Shown one piece after another: positions 17,303 to 25,249 of a DNA stretch of 64,000 nt. The notes beneath the pieces were generated by a model. It saw only the letters and a program-made list of their open reading frames with translations, had not been told where the DNA came from and ran no database searches. The first letter of the stretch is position 1; every line of letters starts with the position of its first letter. A program made the position numbers and the translations under genes. The stretch spans positions 62,001 through 126,000 of the forward strand of contig CADEHE010000011.1 in assembly GCA_902826775.1 (NCBI GenBank). The letters are read 5' to 3'. This DNA is from an uncultured Pseudomonadota bacterium (lineage in GTDB: Bacteria > Pseudomonadota > Gammaproteobacteria > Burkholderiales > JALYOK01).

Positions 17303-18178
17303 ATGAGCATCCTGGTCGATCGCAACACCAAAGTTATTACTCAGGGCATCACCGGCAAAACCGGCCAGTTTCATACGCGTGCCTGCCGTGACTATGCCAA
17401 CGGCAAAGCCTGTTTTGTCGCGGGGGTCACCCCGGGCAAGGGTGGACAGGACTTCGAAGGCATTCCGATATTCGACAGCGTCAAGCAAGCCCAAGCGCAA
17501 ACCGGCGCAACGGCTTCGGTGATCTATGTGCCGCCGCCCTATGCCGCTGCGGCCATCGACGAAGCGGTGGATGCCGGGCTCGAACTCGTCATCTGCATCA
17601 CTGAAGGTATCCCGGTGCGTGACATGATCCGCACGCGTGCCAAGATGCAAGGCAAGCGTACGATTCTGCTCGGGCCAAATTGTCCGGGCGTGATCACGCC
17701 CGATGAGATAAAGATCGGCATCATGCCGGGGCACATCCACAAGAAAGGCCCAATCGGCGTGGTGTCGCGATCGGGCACGCTGACTTACGAGGCGGTCGGG
17801 CAACTCATGGAACAGGGGCTCGGACAATCGAGTTGTGTCGGCATCGGCGGCGATCCGGTCAATGGCCTGAAGCACATTGACGTGTTGCGCATGTTCAATG
17901 ACGATCCGCAGACCGAGGCGGTCATCATGGTCGGCGAGATCGGCGGCAACGACGAAGAGAGTGCAGCGCAGTGGGTGAAGCAAAACATGAAAAAGCCGGT
18001 AGTCGGCTTCATCGCCGGCGTGACTGCGCCGCCCGGCAAGCGCATGGGTCACGCCGGTGCGATCATTTCGGGCGGCAAAGGCACAGCCGGAGAAAAGTTG
18101 GCGGTGATGGAAGCGTGCGGCATCAAGGTGACACGCAACCCAGCCGAGATGGGTAAGCTGCTAAAGTCGGTGCTGTAG
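17303..18178 (+). CDS. sucD: Succinate-CoA ligase subunit alpha
   Basis: A 291-residue CoA-binding subunit. The start MSILVDRNTKVITQGITGKT is canonical, with the ATG preceded by GGAGAGACGAGA. Motifs are GVTPGKGGQDFEGIPIFDSV, LLGPNCPGVITPDEIKIGIM, and the phosphohistidine loop GHAGAIISGGKGTAGEK near residue 245. It is the second gene of the sucCD operon. The frame is open upstream to 17177, but that part overlaps sucC and is not conserved, so the internal ATG is used. Confidence 0.97.
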   Translation: MSILVDRNTKVITQGITGKTGQFHTRACRDYANGKACFVAGVTPGKGGQDFEGIPIFDSVKQAQAQTGATASVIYVPPPYAAAAIDEAVDAGLELVICITEGIPVRDMIRTRAKMQGKRTILLGPNCPGVITPDEIKIGIMPGHIHKKGPIGVVSRSGTLTYEAVGQLMEQGLGQSSCVGIGGDPVNGLKHIDVLRMFNDDPQTEAVIMVGEIGGNDEESAAQWVKQNMKKPVVGFIAGVTAPPGKRMGHAGAIISGGKGTAGEKLAVMEACGIKVTRNPAEMGKLLKSVL

Positions 18179-18276
18179 ATCCTCTTAAATCATCCTGCGC
18201 CCTGCAAAGCGGGCGCGTACCGTCACCACTATCCAGCACCGCTTGGCTGCCTCGCGCAGCGCGAGGAAGCACTGCC

Positions 18277-19512
18277 ATGGCAACGTCGCTTGCAACTCTA
18301 GTCCTTAAACCCGGCCGCGAGAAATCGCTTAAGCGGCGTCACCCGTGGGTATTTTCCGGGGCGATCGCCCAAGTAAAAGGCGCGGCGGAGCCGGGCGCAA
18401 CGGTGCGCGTCGTGGGCGCAAGTGGCGAATTTCTCGCGCTTGCCGCCTATAGTCCGCAATCCCAGATTCTCGCGCGCGTCTGGAGCTTCGACGAACACGA
18501 TGTCGTTGATGCGAAGTTCGTCAAGACGCGCATTGCCGCATCGATCGCGCGCCGCGAGCTATTGTTTGAACCGCAGCGCGGCCAAGCAAGCGGACCGGCG
18601 TCGGAGCGCATTAGCAACGCGATGCGTCTCGTGCACGCGGAATCGGACGGTCTGCCGGCGCTGATCGTTGATCGCTACGCTGGTACCCTGGCGGTGCAGT
18701 TTTTATCCGCCGGCATCGACGCTTGGCGCGAGGTAATCATCCCGGCGCTGCAGGAGTTAACCGGTTGCCAGAACATTTTTGAGCGCTCCGATGCCGAGGT
18801 GCGAGAACTGGAGGGACTAGAGGCGCGCGTCGGCGCGCTGGTTGGCTCCGCCCCCGTGGAGCCTGTGGCGATCCGCGAGCATGACATGCAGTTCTTGGTC
18901 GATGTGGTGCAAGGACAAAAGACGGGATTTTATTTGGATCAGCGCGAAAATCGCCGCCGCGTGCGGCAGCTCGCCAGCGGACGGCGCGTGCTCAACGCGT
19001 TTTGTTACACCGGCGGCTTTTCTATCGCCGCGATGCAAGGTGGCGCCAACTCAGTGTTATCCATCGATAGCTCCGGCCCGGCTTTGGAGATGGCACGCCG
19101 ACACGCGCAGTTGAACGGCCTCGATAGTGACAAGGCGCAGTGGCTGGAAGGCGACGTGTTCCAACTGCTGCGCAAACAACGCGACGCGCGCGGCGAGTTC
19201 GATCTGATCATCCTCGATCCACCGAAGTTTGCGCCGACCGCTGCGCACGCGGAGAAAGCAGCACGCGCCTACAAGGACATCAACTTGCTGGCTCTAAAGC
19301 TGCTGGCGCGCGATGGCTTGCTGGTAACGTTTTCGTGCTCGGGCGGAGTAAGCGCCGATTTGTTCCAAAAAATCGTCGCCGGGGCCGCAGTGGATGCGGG
19401 CGTCGATGCGCAAATTCTTGATCGTCTAGGCGCAGCGACCGATCACCCGGTGTCGATACACTTTCCCGAAGGTGAGTACTTGAAAGGCCTGGTGCTGCGA
19501 CGCCTTACCTAG
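18277..19512 (+). CDS. rlmI: Class I SAM-dependent rRNA (cytosine) methyltransferase, RlmI-like
   Basis: A 411-residue methyltransferase. An N-terminal PUA domain (VLKPGREKSLKRRHPWVFSG) is followed by the RlmI/YwbD-type middle domain and a Rossmann methyltransferase with VLNAFCYTGGFSIAAMQGGA near residue 235 and the motif IV IILDPPKFAPTAAHAEKA near 308. E. coli RlmI makes m5C1962 in 23S rRNA. The length and motif order agree with the family (about 396). A GC-rich inverted repeat (GCGCCC/GGGCGC, 18197-18216) upstream may mark the end of the sucCD transcript. Its 3' end overlaps the convergent MFS gene by eight bases. Confidence 0.92.
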   Translation: MATSLATLVLKPGREKSLKRRHPWVFSGAIAQVKGAAEPGATVRVVGASGEFLALAAYSPQSQILARVWSFDEHDVVDAKFVKTRIAASIARRELLFEPQRGQASGPASERISNAMRLVHAESDGLPALIVDRYAGTLAVQFLSAGIDAWREVIIPALQELTGCQNIFERSDAEVRELEGLEARVGALVGSAPVEPVAIREHDMQFLVDVVQGQKTGFYLDQRENRRRVRQLASGRRVLNAFCYTGGFSIAAMQGGANSVLSIDSSGPALEMARRHAQLNGLDSDKAQWLEGDVFQLLRKQRDARGEFDLIILDPPKFAPTAAHAEKAARAYKDINLLALKLLARDGLLVTFSCSGGVSADLFQKIVAGAAVDAGVDAQILDRLGAATDHPVSIHFPEGEYLKGLVLRRLT

Positions 19513-20719
19513 GTGAAAGCGAGGCGTGCCCTTGACGGCGGGGCAGCGCGGCGATGGTCGCAATGGTCAGCAGCATGCACAGTGCGACTGAAACGAACAC
19601 CATGCGCGGCGCGTTGTGGTCGATGTACCAGCCAAAGGCGACCGGGCCGATGATGGCGCCGACGTCCAAGCCGGAATAAACAAATCCATATACGCGTCCC
19701 GTAGCGCCCGGCGGGGTGTTGGCGCGCACCAGCATGTCGCGTGAGGGGCCGGTCATGCCGAGACAAAAACCCATGAGTGCCAGCACGAGCGTTACCAGGA
19801 TCGAAGGCACGCCTCCCGAAGCGATGAGAAAAGCAAACAGCGCGGCGCACAGCATGCCCAGTCCCGCTACTTGCGCGTGCGATTCGGTGCGGTTGGCGAG
19901 AAAACCGCCCGCTAAGATTCCGCCTGCACCGCCGAGCAGGAAAGCCGTCAGGCCGGTTGTCGCGAGGGCGAGCGGCACGCCATACAAGCTCTGCAGCGCC
20001 GGCACGGAGAATGTCTGTGTGCCCACTATGCACAGCGAGAACAAGATGAAGTAAGCGAAGCACATCAAGATTGGCGCTTGCGTGAACAGGGCCCAATTTG
20101 ATTGCGTCACGGCGCGCGCATCGTGCGCGGGCTTACGCGCCGCGCTGACCCGCAGTTCATGTTGAGCGGCGACTAATGCGGTCGCAAGCAAGCCCATAAC
20201 TCCGCCCAGGATAAGCGCAATTTTCCAACTAAATAAGGCTGTCAGAGACATACTCCACACCGGAGCGGTGGCCCAGCCGAGATTGCCGCCGATCGAGTGA
20301 GTGCTGTAAGCATGACCGAGGCGCGTGCGTTCGATGCCGTTGTTGAGCACAGAAAAATCGGCCGGATGGAACACGCTATTGCCGAGGCCGGCAAAGAACG
20401 CGCCGATGAATAACATCGGGTAACTGCTGCTCATCCCCATTAAAGCGACGCCGCTCGACATGCTTGCCATGCCGAACAAAAGCACGCGCCGCGCGCCAAA
20501 GCGATCCACCGCGAAGCCCGCCAGTACTTGGCACACGCCGGAAACTGTATACATCAGCCCGAGCACCAGTCCCAATTGCGCATAGCTGACGCTGAAGTCC
20601 TCTTTCATGAAGACGAACAACGGCGGCACCAGCAACTGAAAGAAGTGACTCAAGAAATGCGCCGCACCGATGAGGCCAATCACTTTGACGTCGTGGCGCA
20701 GGGTTGCAGAAGTACTCAT
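19505..20719 (-). CDS. MFS transporter
   Basis: A 404-residue protein with about 12 hydrophobic segments in two halves. The cytoplasmic loop between helices 2 and 3 reads GFAVDRFGARRVLLFGMASM, the usual MFS D-R-x-G-R-R-like motif, and the central loop carries basic residues (HELRVSAARKPAHDARAVTQ). The family is the major facilitator superfamily. The composition resembles fosmidomycin-resistance/drug or small organic-acid carriers, but no substrate can be given. The barstar gene lies 160 bases upstream on the same strand. Confidence 0.88.
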   Translation of the reverse strand: MSTSATLRHDVKVIGLIGAAHFLSHFFQLLVPPLFVFMKEDFSVSYAQLGLVLGLMYTVSGVCQVLAGFAVDRFGARRVLLFGMASMSSGVALMGMSSSYPMLFIGAFFAGLGNSVFHPADFSVLNNGIERTRLGHAYSTHSIGGNLGWATAPVWSMSLTALFSWKIALILGGVMGLLATALVAAQHELRVSAARKPAHDARAVTQSNWALFTQAPILMCFAYFILFSLCIVGTQTFSVPALQSLYGVPLALATTGLTAFLLGGAGGILAGGFLANRTESHAQVAGLGMLCAALFAFLIASGGVPSILVTLVLALMGFCLGMTGPSRDMLVRANTPPGATGRVYGFVYSGLDVGAIIGPVAFGWYIDHNAPRMVFVSVALCMLLTIATIAALPRRQGHASLSPR

Positions 20720-20879
20720 TTTTTTGCGTGTGTTTGTATAGCCTTACCGCGGAGGGAATCCTTTCGCCGGCGCAACGCGCCAATTTACGCACGGCGCATT
20801 AAGCACCAGCGCGGCGGCATGCAAAGACAAGCGAAGCAGGGCTTTGCCCACCTTCGCAGGGGCCCCCTGCGCCTTCTTA

Positions 20880-21320
20880 CTACCAACTCGGCAGTTTTAG
20901 ATCTTTTGCGCCTTTGCCGTGAATCAGCACGAACATAGCACGGCCTTGTTCGCGCCAGTACTCGACGGCGTCGGTGAATAGCTCCAGTAGTGTTTCAAAA
21001 TGGCTGTGCGCGTGCTCGAGCAGCGGATCGACGTGATCGAAATAGATGACGTAACCGGTCTCGCTCTCCACCCACGACAGGTCGGTCAAACAGTCTTCGA
21101 AAGCGTCCCAGTTGTTGCCGAAGTACTCGGGAAAGTGCAGCGCCAGTGCGGCGTGATTGAGAAACTGAGTCTTCTTCTCGATCTTCGCACCCTCGATATG
21201 AAAGAAAGCGAGGTCAGCTGCCTTAGCGGCTTTTTCCACTTCTTTGACCGGATAGGCGTGCGTGACGCAATACACACCCGCGTCGCGCTTGTGGCTGAGC
21301 AACTCACTGAGCGCGCGCAT
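20880..21320 (-). CDS. Barstar-family RNase inhibitor
   Basis: A 146-residue barstar-like protein. The core FPEYFGNNWDAFEDCLTDLS corresponds to the barstar segment that plugs the active site of barnase-type RNases with an acidic side chain. Preceding FHIEGAKIEKKTQFLNHAAL is the usual first strand and helix. It starts two bases after the stop of a guanyl-specific RNase gene, giving a classic enzyme-immunity pair. The frame is open further upstream, but that part lies antisense-free within the RNase gene and encodes nothing barstar-like, so the ATG at 21320 is preferred. It probably protects the cytoplasm before RNase export. Confidence 0.9.
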   Translation of the reverse strand: MRALSELLSHKRDAGVYCVTHAYPVKEVEKAAKAADLAFFHIEGAKIEKKTQFLNHAALALHFPEYFGNNWDAFEDCLTDLSWVESETGYVIYFDHVDPLLEHAHSHFETLLELFTDAVEYWREQGRAMFVLIHGKGAKDLKLPSW

Positions 21321-21322
21321 GG

Positions 21323-22114
21323 CTAGTTCACCACCAGCTTGAAACTGCGATAGTGATTGTCCGTGTAATAGATTTCTCCGCCGCGGCCGACAACCAGGCG
21401 CCGCGAACCGCGGTCGGGCGATCCGGCGGTAGGCACAGTGTATTCCCGGTAGTAGCCGCGCGGTTTGTCGGGAAGTTTGTTTTCGCGATTGAAGAATGTG
21501 CTGCCATCCTTGCCGGGGTAGGGGAACGGCCCGCCGCCACGAATCAGCAGCAAAGTTTGATTGGCTTCCATCGGCAGGCGCGCGCGCTTGACCAGCGGCA
21601 ACACCGGCGCTGGCCTCGCCAAGGGCGCAGTGTTGGCGTGTCCCCAAGCCGGTGCGCCCATGCCGACGTGAGTGTCGACGCTGTAGGAGGTGGGTTTGTC
21701 GCCCGGGCGATTCACCGGTGAGCCGAGAACGCGCTGGCCCGGCAACGGCTTGATCAGTGGTTCGGTATAGAGCCGATTGGCACGCTGGCGCTCGGCCTCG
21801 GCTTTGTTCTTCTCTTCTTCTTCGGCCTTCTTCAGCTTCTTCTGCAGCTCTTCCTGCGCTTTGGCTTGGTCCAGCTTGACGCGCTCTTCTTCCTGCTGCT
21901 TACGGATCTGTTCTTCGCGCAGCACTTTGACCTGTGCCGGCGTCAATGGCTTTTGGCGCCGAAGTTGCGCGGGGCGTTGCTGCTGCAGTTCGCCGGCACC
22001 CTGAGCATAGCTTTCGCTGCTGAGCCCCAACACGCAGGCGCACAGGGCCAGCATGACGTAGCCCGCCAGGCGCCGCCACTGGTTCGAGACGCGCGAGGCA
22101 AGCTTGCGACGCAC
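21323..22114 (-). CDS. Exported guanyl-specific (RNase Sa/barnase-type) ribonuclease with coiled-coil N-terminus
   Basis: A 263-residue protein. The GTG start overlaps the fur stop by one base (TAGTG) and has GAGGAAG as its ribosome-binding site. A signal peptide (LAGYVMLALCACVLGLSSES, cleavage after SYA) is followed by a highly charged Glu/Lys/Gln/Arg coiled coil (about 50-115), a Pro/Gly linker and a C-terminal microbial RNase domain. The RNase domain shows GPFPYPGKDGSTFFNRENKL, RGYYREYTVPTAGSPDRGSR and EIYYTDNHYRSF. By alignment with RNase Sa, the catalytic Glu (YREYTV), Arg (GSRRLVV) and His (DNHYRSF) are all present. Typical members are only about 100-150 residues, so the coiled-coil extension is unusual. 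An in-frame GTG at 22159 inside fur is a less likely start. Confidence 0.88.
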   Translation of the reverse strand: MRRKLASRVSNQWRRLAGYVMLALCACVLGLSSESYAQGAGELQQQRPAQLRRQKPLTPAQVKVLREEQIRKQQEEERVKLDQAKAQEELQKKLKKAEEEEKNKAEAERQRANRLYTEPLIKPLPGQRVLGSPVNRPGDKPTSYSVDTHVGMGAPAWGHANTAPLARPAPVLPLVKRARLPMEANQTLLLIRGGGPFPYPGKDGSTFFNRENKLPDKPRGYYREYTVPTAGSPDRGSRRLVVGRGGEIYYTDNHYRSFKLVVN

Positions 22115-22551
22115 TAGCTCGGCTTCCTCATGTTGTGTTCGCAATTTGCCTTGTTGCACTCACCGTAGAGATGCAGCGAATGCTCCCTTATGATGAAACC
22201 GCGCTGCTGCGCGATTTTCTTCTGCAGGCGCTCGATCTCAGGGTCAAAAAACTCCTCAACGCGCCCGCACTGCATGCATACCAGGTGGTCATGATGGCCG
22301 CCTTGATTCAGCTCGTATACGGCTTTGCCGCCTTCGAAGTGATGGCGGATGAGCAAGCCGGCTTGCTCGAACTGCGTGAGGACGCGGTAGACAGTCGCCA
22401 GCCCCGTATCCATGCCTTCTTGCAGCAACAGCTTGTAGACATCCTCGGCAGAGAGGTGGCGCTTATCGCTGGACTCAAACAAATCCAAGACTTTGAGGCG
22501 CGGCAGCGTTGCCTTCAGGCCCATGGTCTTAAGATCTTTTGGTTCGCTCAT
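22114..22551 (-). CDS. fur: Ferric uptake regulator Fur
   Basis: A 145-residue metal-dependent repressor. Winged helix: HLSAEDVYKLLLQEGMDTGL and ATVYRVLTQFEQAGLLIRHH. The metal-binding region is GHHDHLVCMQCGRVEEFFD, with the CxxC structural zinc site, and a second cysteine pair is ECNKANCEHN at the C-terminus. With Fe2+ it represses iron-uptake genes. It is divergent from bamE, an arrangement common in betaproteobacteria and pseudomonads. A secreted RNase and a barstar gene follow on the same strand with one-base overlap and a two-base gap, which is not usual for fur. Confidence 0.96.
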   Translation of the reverse strand: MSEPKDLKTMGLKATLPRLKVLDLFESSDKRHLSAEDVYKLLLQEGMDTGLATVYRVLTQFEQAGLLIRHHFEGGKAVYELNQGGHHDHLVCMQCGRVEEFFDPEIERLQKKIAQQRGFIIREHSLHLYGECNKANCEHNMRKPS

Positions 22552-22658
22552 AGCGGTGGGGGGAAAGCTCCCGTCGGAAATGCCTTATTATATCCCCGAG
22601 GATGGCGCGTTCTTGCCGCTGCGCGCCGATATTGAACGCTGGATCACATTTCTCACTT

Positions 22659-23054
22659 ATGCAAAATTCCATGCTTAGAGCCTGCTGGATAGCTTGCTGC
22701 GCCATCGCCATTGCCGCGTGCACTTACTTGACGCCGTACAAAGTGGAAGTACAGCAAGGCACCGTTGTCACCGCCGAAAACGTGAGCAAGCTCAAACCGG
22801 GCATGACGCGTTCACAAGTTAGCTTTGTAATGGGCACACCGCTGCTGACTGACGCATTCCACGCTAACCGGTGGGATTACGTTTACTACCTGCGCAAGCG
22901 CGAGCGCATCGTCGAGCAGCGCAAAGTGGCGCTGTTCTTTGAAGGCGACGCCTTGAAGGATATCCGCAGCGACTTGCCCGTGGGCAAGAACGAAGCCGCC
23001 GCGCCCGTGCCGGCAGCAACGCCCGCCGCCGCACAACCGCCAGAGAAACAATGA
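22659..23054 (+). CDS. bamE: Outer membrane protein assembly factor BamE
   Basis: A 131-residue lipoprotein of the SmpA/OmlA family. The signal ends in the lipobox IAIAAC (Cys21). The domain shows VSKLKPGMTRSQVSFVMGTP and NRWDYVYYLRKRERIVEQRK, the conserved BamE core, then a Pro/Ala-rich tail. BamE is part of the BAM complex that inserts beta-barrel proteins in the outer membrane. It is divergent from fur, with a TTATTATAT tract in the 107-base spacer that may serve as a promoter. Its stop overlaps the dapB start (ATGA). Confidence 0.94.
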   Translation: MQNSMLRACWIACCAIAIAACTYLTPYKVEVQQGTVVTAENVSKLKPGMTRSQVSFVMGTPLLTDAFHANRWDYVYYLRKRERIVEQRKVALFFEGDALKDIRSDLPVGKNEAAAPVPAATPAAAQPPEKQ

Positions 23055-23860
23055 CAGCCATGCGCGTGTGCGTGGCCGGTGCCGCCGGGCGCATGGGGCG
23101 TGAGCTGATCGAAGCAATCGCTGCTTCTGGCGATTTGCGCCTGACCGGTGCGCTCGAAGCCGCTGGCAGCGCCAGCATAGGCCGTGACGCCGGCGAAATG
23201 ATCGGCGCGGCCAAGAGCGGTGTGGCAGTCAGCACGGACGCCGAGGCGGCGCTCAGTGCTAGCGACGTGCTCATCGACTTCACCCGGCCTGAGCCGACGC
23301 TGGCGCATCTGGCACTGTGTGCACGCAAGGGTGTCAAGGCCGTGATCGGCACCACGGGATTCAGCGCTGTGCAGAAAGAGAGCATTCAGCGCGCGGCGCA
23401 GAGCGTTGCCATCGTCTTTGCACCGAACATGAGCGTAGGCGTGAACCTCACCTTCAAACTCATCGAACTGGCTGCGCAGGTGTTGCGCGAAGGCTACGAC
23501 ATCGAAGTGATCGAGGCGCACCACCGCCATAAAGTGGATGCGCCTTCCGGTACTGCGGTGAGGATGGGCGAAATTCTCGCTAAAGCGCTTAATAGAAGTC
23601 TTGAGCACGATGCAGTATACGGTCGCCAAGGCGTGACGGGCGAACGCAAGGCAGCCACCATAGGCTTCGCCACCATTCGCGGCGGAGACATCGTCGGCGA
23701 TCACACCGCGCTGTTTGCCGGCACCGGCGAGCGCGTCGAAATCACGCATCGCGCCTCCAGCCGCGCCACCTTCGCGCAGGGGGCACTTCGGGCCGCGCGC
23801 TGGCTGGCTGATAAGGACGCTGGTCTATTCGATATGCAAGATGTGCTTGGCTTGAAGTGA
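23051..23860 (+). CDS. dapB: 4-hydroxy-tetrahydrodipicolinate reductase
   Basis: A 269-residue enzyme of the diaminopimelate/lysine pathway, reducing the DapA product with NAD(P)H. The Rossmann motif is VCVAGAAGRMGRELIEAI. The middle has DFTRPEPTLAHLALCARKG and APNMSVGVNLTFKL, and the catalytic/substrate loop is EAHHRHKVDAPSGTAVRM near residue 155. The start ATG overlaps the bamE stop. The last 23 codons lie inside a 98-bp tandem duplication that continues beyond the stop, but the protein itself is full length. Confidence 0.96.
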   Translation: MTAMRVCVAGAAGRMGRELIEAIAASGDLRLTGALEAAGSASIGRDAGEMIGAAKSGVAVSTDAEAALSASDVLIDFTRPEPTLAHLALCARKGVKAVIGTTGFSAVQKESIQRAAQSVAIVFAPNMSVGVNLTFKLIELAAQVLREGYDIEVIEAHHRHKVDAPSGTAVRMGEILAKALNRSLEHDAVYGRQGVTGERKAATIGFATIRGGDIVGDHTALFAGTGERVEITHRASSRATFAQGALRAARWLADKDAGLFDMQDVLGLK

Positions 23861-24004
23861 GCGCGCGGGCCGAAAGATCTGCTGCTGGGGCCGCGCGCTG
23901 GCTGGCTGATAAGGACGCTGGTCTATTCGATATGCAAGATGTGCTTGGCTTGAAGTGAGCGCGCGGGCCGAGAGATCTGCTGCTGGGGCCGCGCGCTGGC
24001 TGGC
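23791..24004 (+). repeat. 98-bp tandem duplication covering the dapB 3' end
   Basis: Direct repeat with a period of 98 bases: copy 1 at 23791-23888, copy 2 at 23889-23986, and an 18-base start of a third copy at 23987-24004. Copies 1 and 2 differ at a single base (23874 A, 23972 G). Copy 1 holds the last 23 codons and stop of dapB; copy 2 repeats them as non-coding sequence. The near identity points to a recent slippage or unequal-crossover event. A misassembly is also possible. Confidence 0.95.
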
Positions 24005-24154
24005 CGCTAAGTGCACCGGTAGGCTCGACGTGACAGCGCTACGGACTTGTTCGGGTCAATGCAAACAAAGGGTTACTGTGGTTTCTCAGTAGTCCTGTGC
24101 TAAGCTGCTTGCATAACTGCGGCTGAGCCCGAAGAACATTAAGGTTGGATTTGC

Positions 24155-25081
24155 ATGTACGCAAAATGCCCGAAATGCGGCAGCGATAAAACGCACAGCT
24201 CGAGAGTGCGCCCGGGTGAACGCACTACCGCCACTCTATTTATGAAGCCGCTGCGTTGCCGCCAATGCAAGGAGCGCTTTTGGGTACAAAATCCTAGCTC
24301 TTATGTGGCTGCGGTCGCACTGGTCGGCGGCCTGGGGCTGTTTCTTGGGCTTGTATGGCTTGTCGTCATGCACGCAAGCCGCTCGCAGGACGTGCTTCTT
24401 CCGCCTTCTATTGCGAGTGCGCCGCCCGCAGGCAATCCGACGGGCGAACCGGCACGCGCGGATGAGACCGATCTCAAGGTCGCCGCAGCCGAAGCGCCCG
24501 AGACTGCCAGCATACAAAACGAGCGCAGCCCTGAGGTGGCAGCGCCAGGGGAGGGACTTAAGGTCCCCGACGATAAGGCGATTACCGTGCAGTGGTATCG
24601 GGAGAACGCCGAGAAAGGCGACCTGGACGCTCAGTACAAGCTCGGCTTGTTGCACCTCACAGGAAAAGGCGCGTTGCAGGATTTCGGCGAGGCCGCAAAG
24701 TGGTTGAGGCTCTCTGCGGAGCAGGGGCATCCCCAAGCGCAGTTCCAGCTAGGGCTTATCTACCGGGTGGGCCACGGCGTTCCCACCGATCAAGCGCAAG
24801 CCTATAAGTGGCTCAATCTGGCTGCTGCAGCCGGTGTGAATCAAGCGGTGTTGACACGCAATGAAGTGATGCGATCACTCACTGCGGAGCAATTGGCGCA
24901 GGCGCAAAAGGAGTCGCGCGAATGGCAGGCAAAGCCAGCGAAAGCGGTTAAGGTGGATGAACCTGTCGCTGCAAATGCGGGTGATGCTGCGGCCGCGGCG
25001 GCAGGTGAGGCCAAAGCGGCTTTGTCGGTAGGCGCGCCCGCCGCCAGCAGCGGTTCACCCGCTACCTCCAGAAAAAACTAG
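24155..25081 (+). CDS. Zinc-ribbon, membrane-anchored Sel1-repeat protein
   Basis: A 308-residue protein of unknown function with a clear domain order. An N-terminal zinc ribbon (CPKCGSDKTHSSR ... LRCRQCKERFWVQ, four Cys in two CxxC pairs, residues 4-46) is followed by one transmembrane helix (VAAVALVGGLGLFLGLVWLV, about 51-70), an Ala/Glu/Pro-rich linker, two Sel1-like repeats (GDLDAQYKLGLLHLTGKGAL and GHPQAQFQLGLIYRVGHGVP, about 155-225), and a low-complexity Ala-rich tail. Sel1 repeats usually mediate protein-protein contacts. The ribosome-binding site is weak. It stands alone between dapB and carA. Confidence 0.82.
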   Translation: MYAKCPKCGSDKTHSSRVRPGERTTATLFMKPLRCRQCKERFWVQNPSSYVAAVALVGGLGLFLGLVWLVVMHASRSQDVLLPPSIASAPPAGNPTGEPARADETDLKVAAAEAPETASIQNERSPEVAAPGEGLKVPDDKAITVQWYRENAEKGDLDAQYKLGLLHLTGKGALQDFGEAAKWLRLSAEQGHPQAQFQLGLIYRVGHGVPTDQAQAYKWLNLAAAAGVNQAVLTRNEVMRSLTAEQLAQAQKESREWQAKPAKAVKVDEPVAANAGDAAAAAAGEAKAALSVGAPAASSGSPATSRKN

Positions 25082-25130
25082 CAACAACCTAACCCCGGCC
25101 CGTCGCGGCCGGTGGAATTCGGCTAGCCGA

Positions 25131-25159
25131 TTGATTGGCAGGCGCTCAGCCGGTATAAT
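25131..25159 (+). promoter_or_regulatory. Sigma70-type promoter of carA
   Basis: TTGATT (25131-25136), a 17-base spacer, and a perfect TATAAT (25154-25159). This is the best sigma70-type match I noticed in the window. Transcription would begin near 25166, just ahead of the terminator-like hairpin in the carA leader. Confidence 0.8.
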
Positions 25160-25176
25160 CCGCAGTCATGTCAAAG

Positions 25177-25214
25177 CGGGAAAGGCGAGTTACTCTGGCC
25201 TTTCCCGTTTTTTT
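25177..25214 (+). terminator. Intrinsic terminator / candidate attenuator in the carA leader
   Basis: Perfect 10-bp stem: CGGGAAAGGC (25177-25186), an 11-base loop, GCCTTTCCCG (25198-25207), then seven Ts (25208-25214). It lies between a strong promoter and the carA start codon and would end the transcript after only about 49 bases. Because the operon must be expressed, I infer a regulated attenuator rather than a constitutive stop. An out-of-frame ATG at 25168 opens a frame that runs through the hairpin. Confidence 0.75.
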
Positions 25215-25249
25215 CAACATTCTGTTTTTATTGATATTTCGGAGAAAAA

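Noticed and set aside
16312..17331. A 339-codon open frame opposite sucC
   Set aside because: Antisense shadow of a conserved housekeeping gene, with no motif and no ribosome-binding site.
21321..21647. N-terminal extension of the barstar frame
   Set aside because: The frame is open for about 109 more codons but lies inside the RNase gene in another frame and is not barstar-like.
23791..24004. A CRISPR array
   Set aside because: The repeat unit is 98 bases, head to tail, without spacers, and copies a gene end. This is a tandem duplication.
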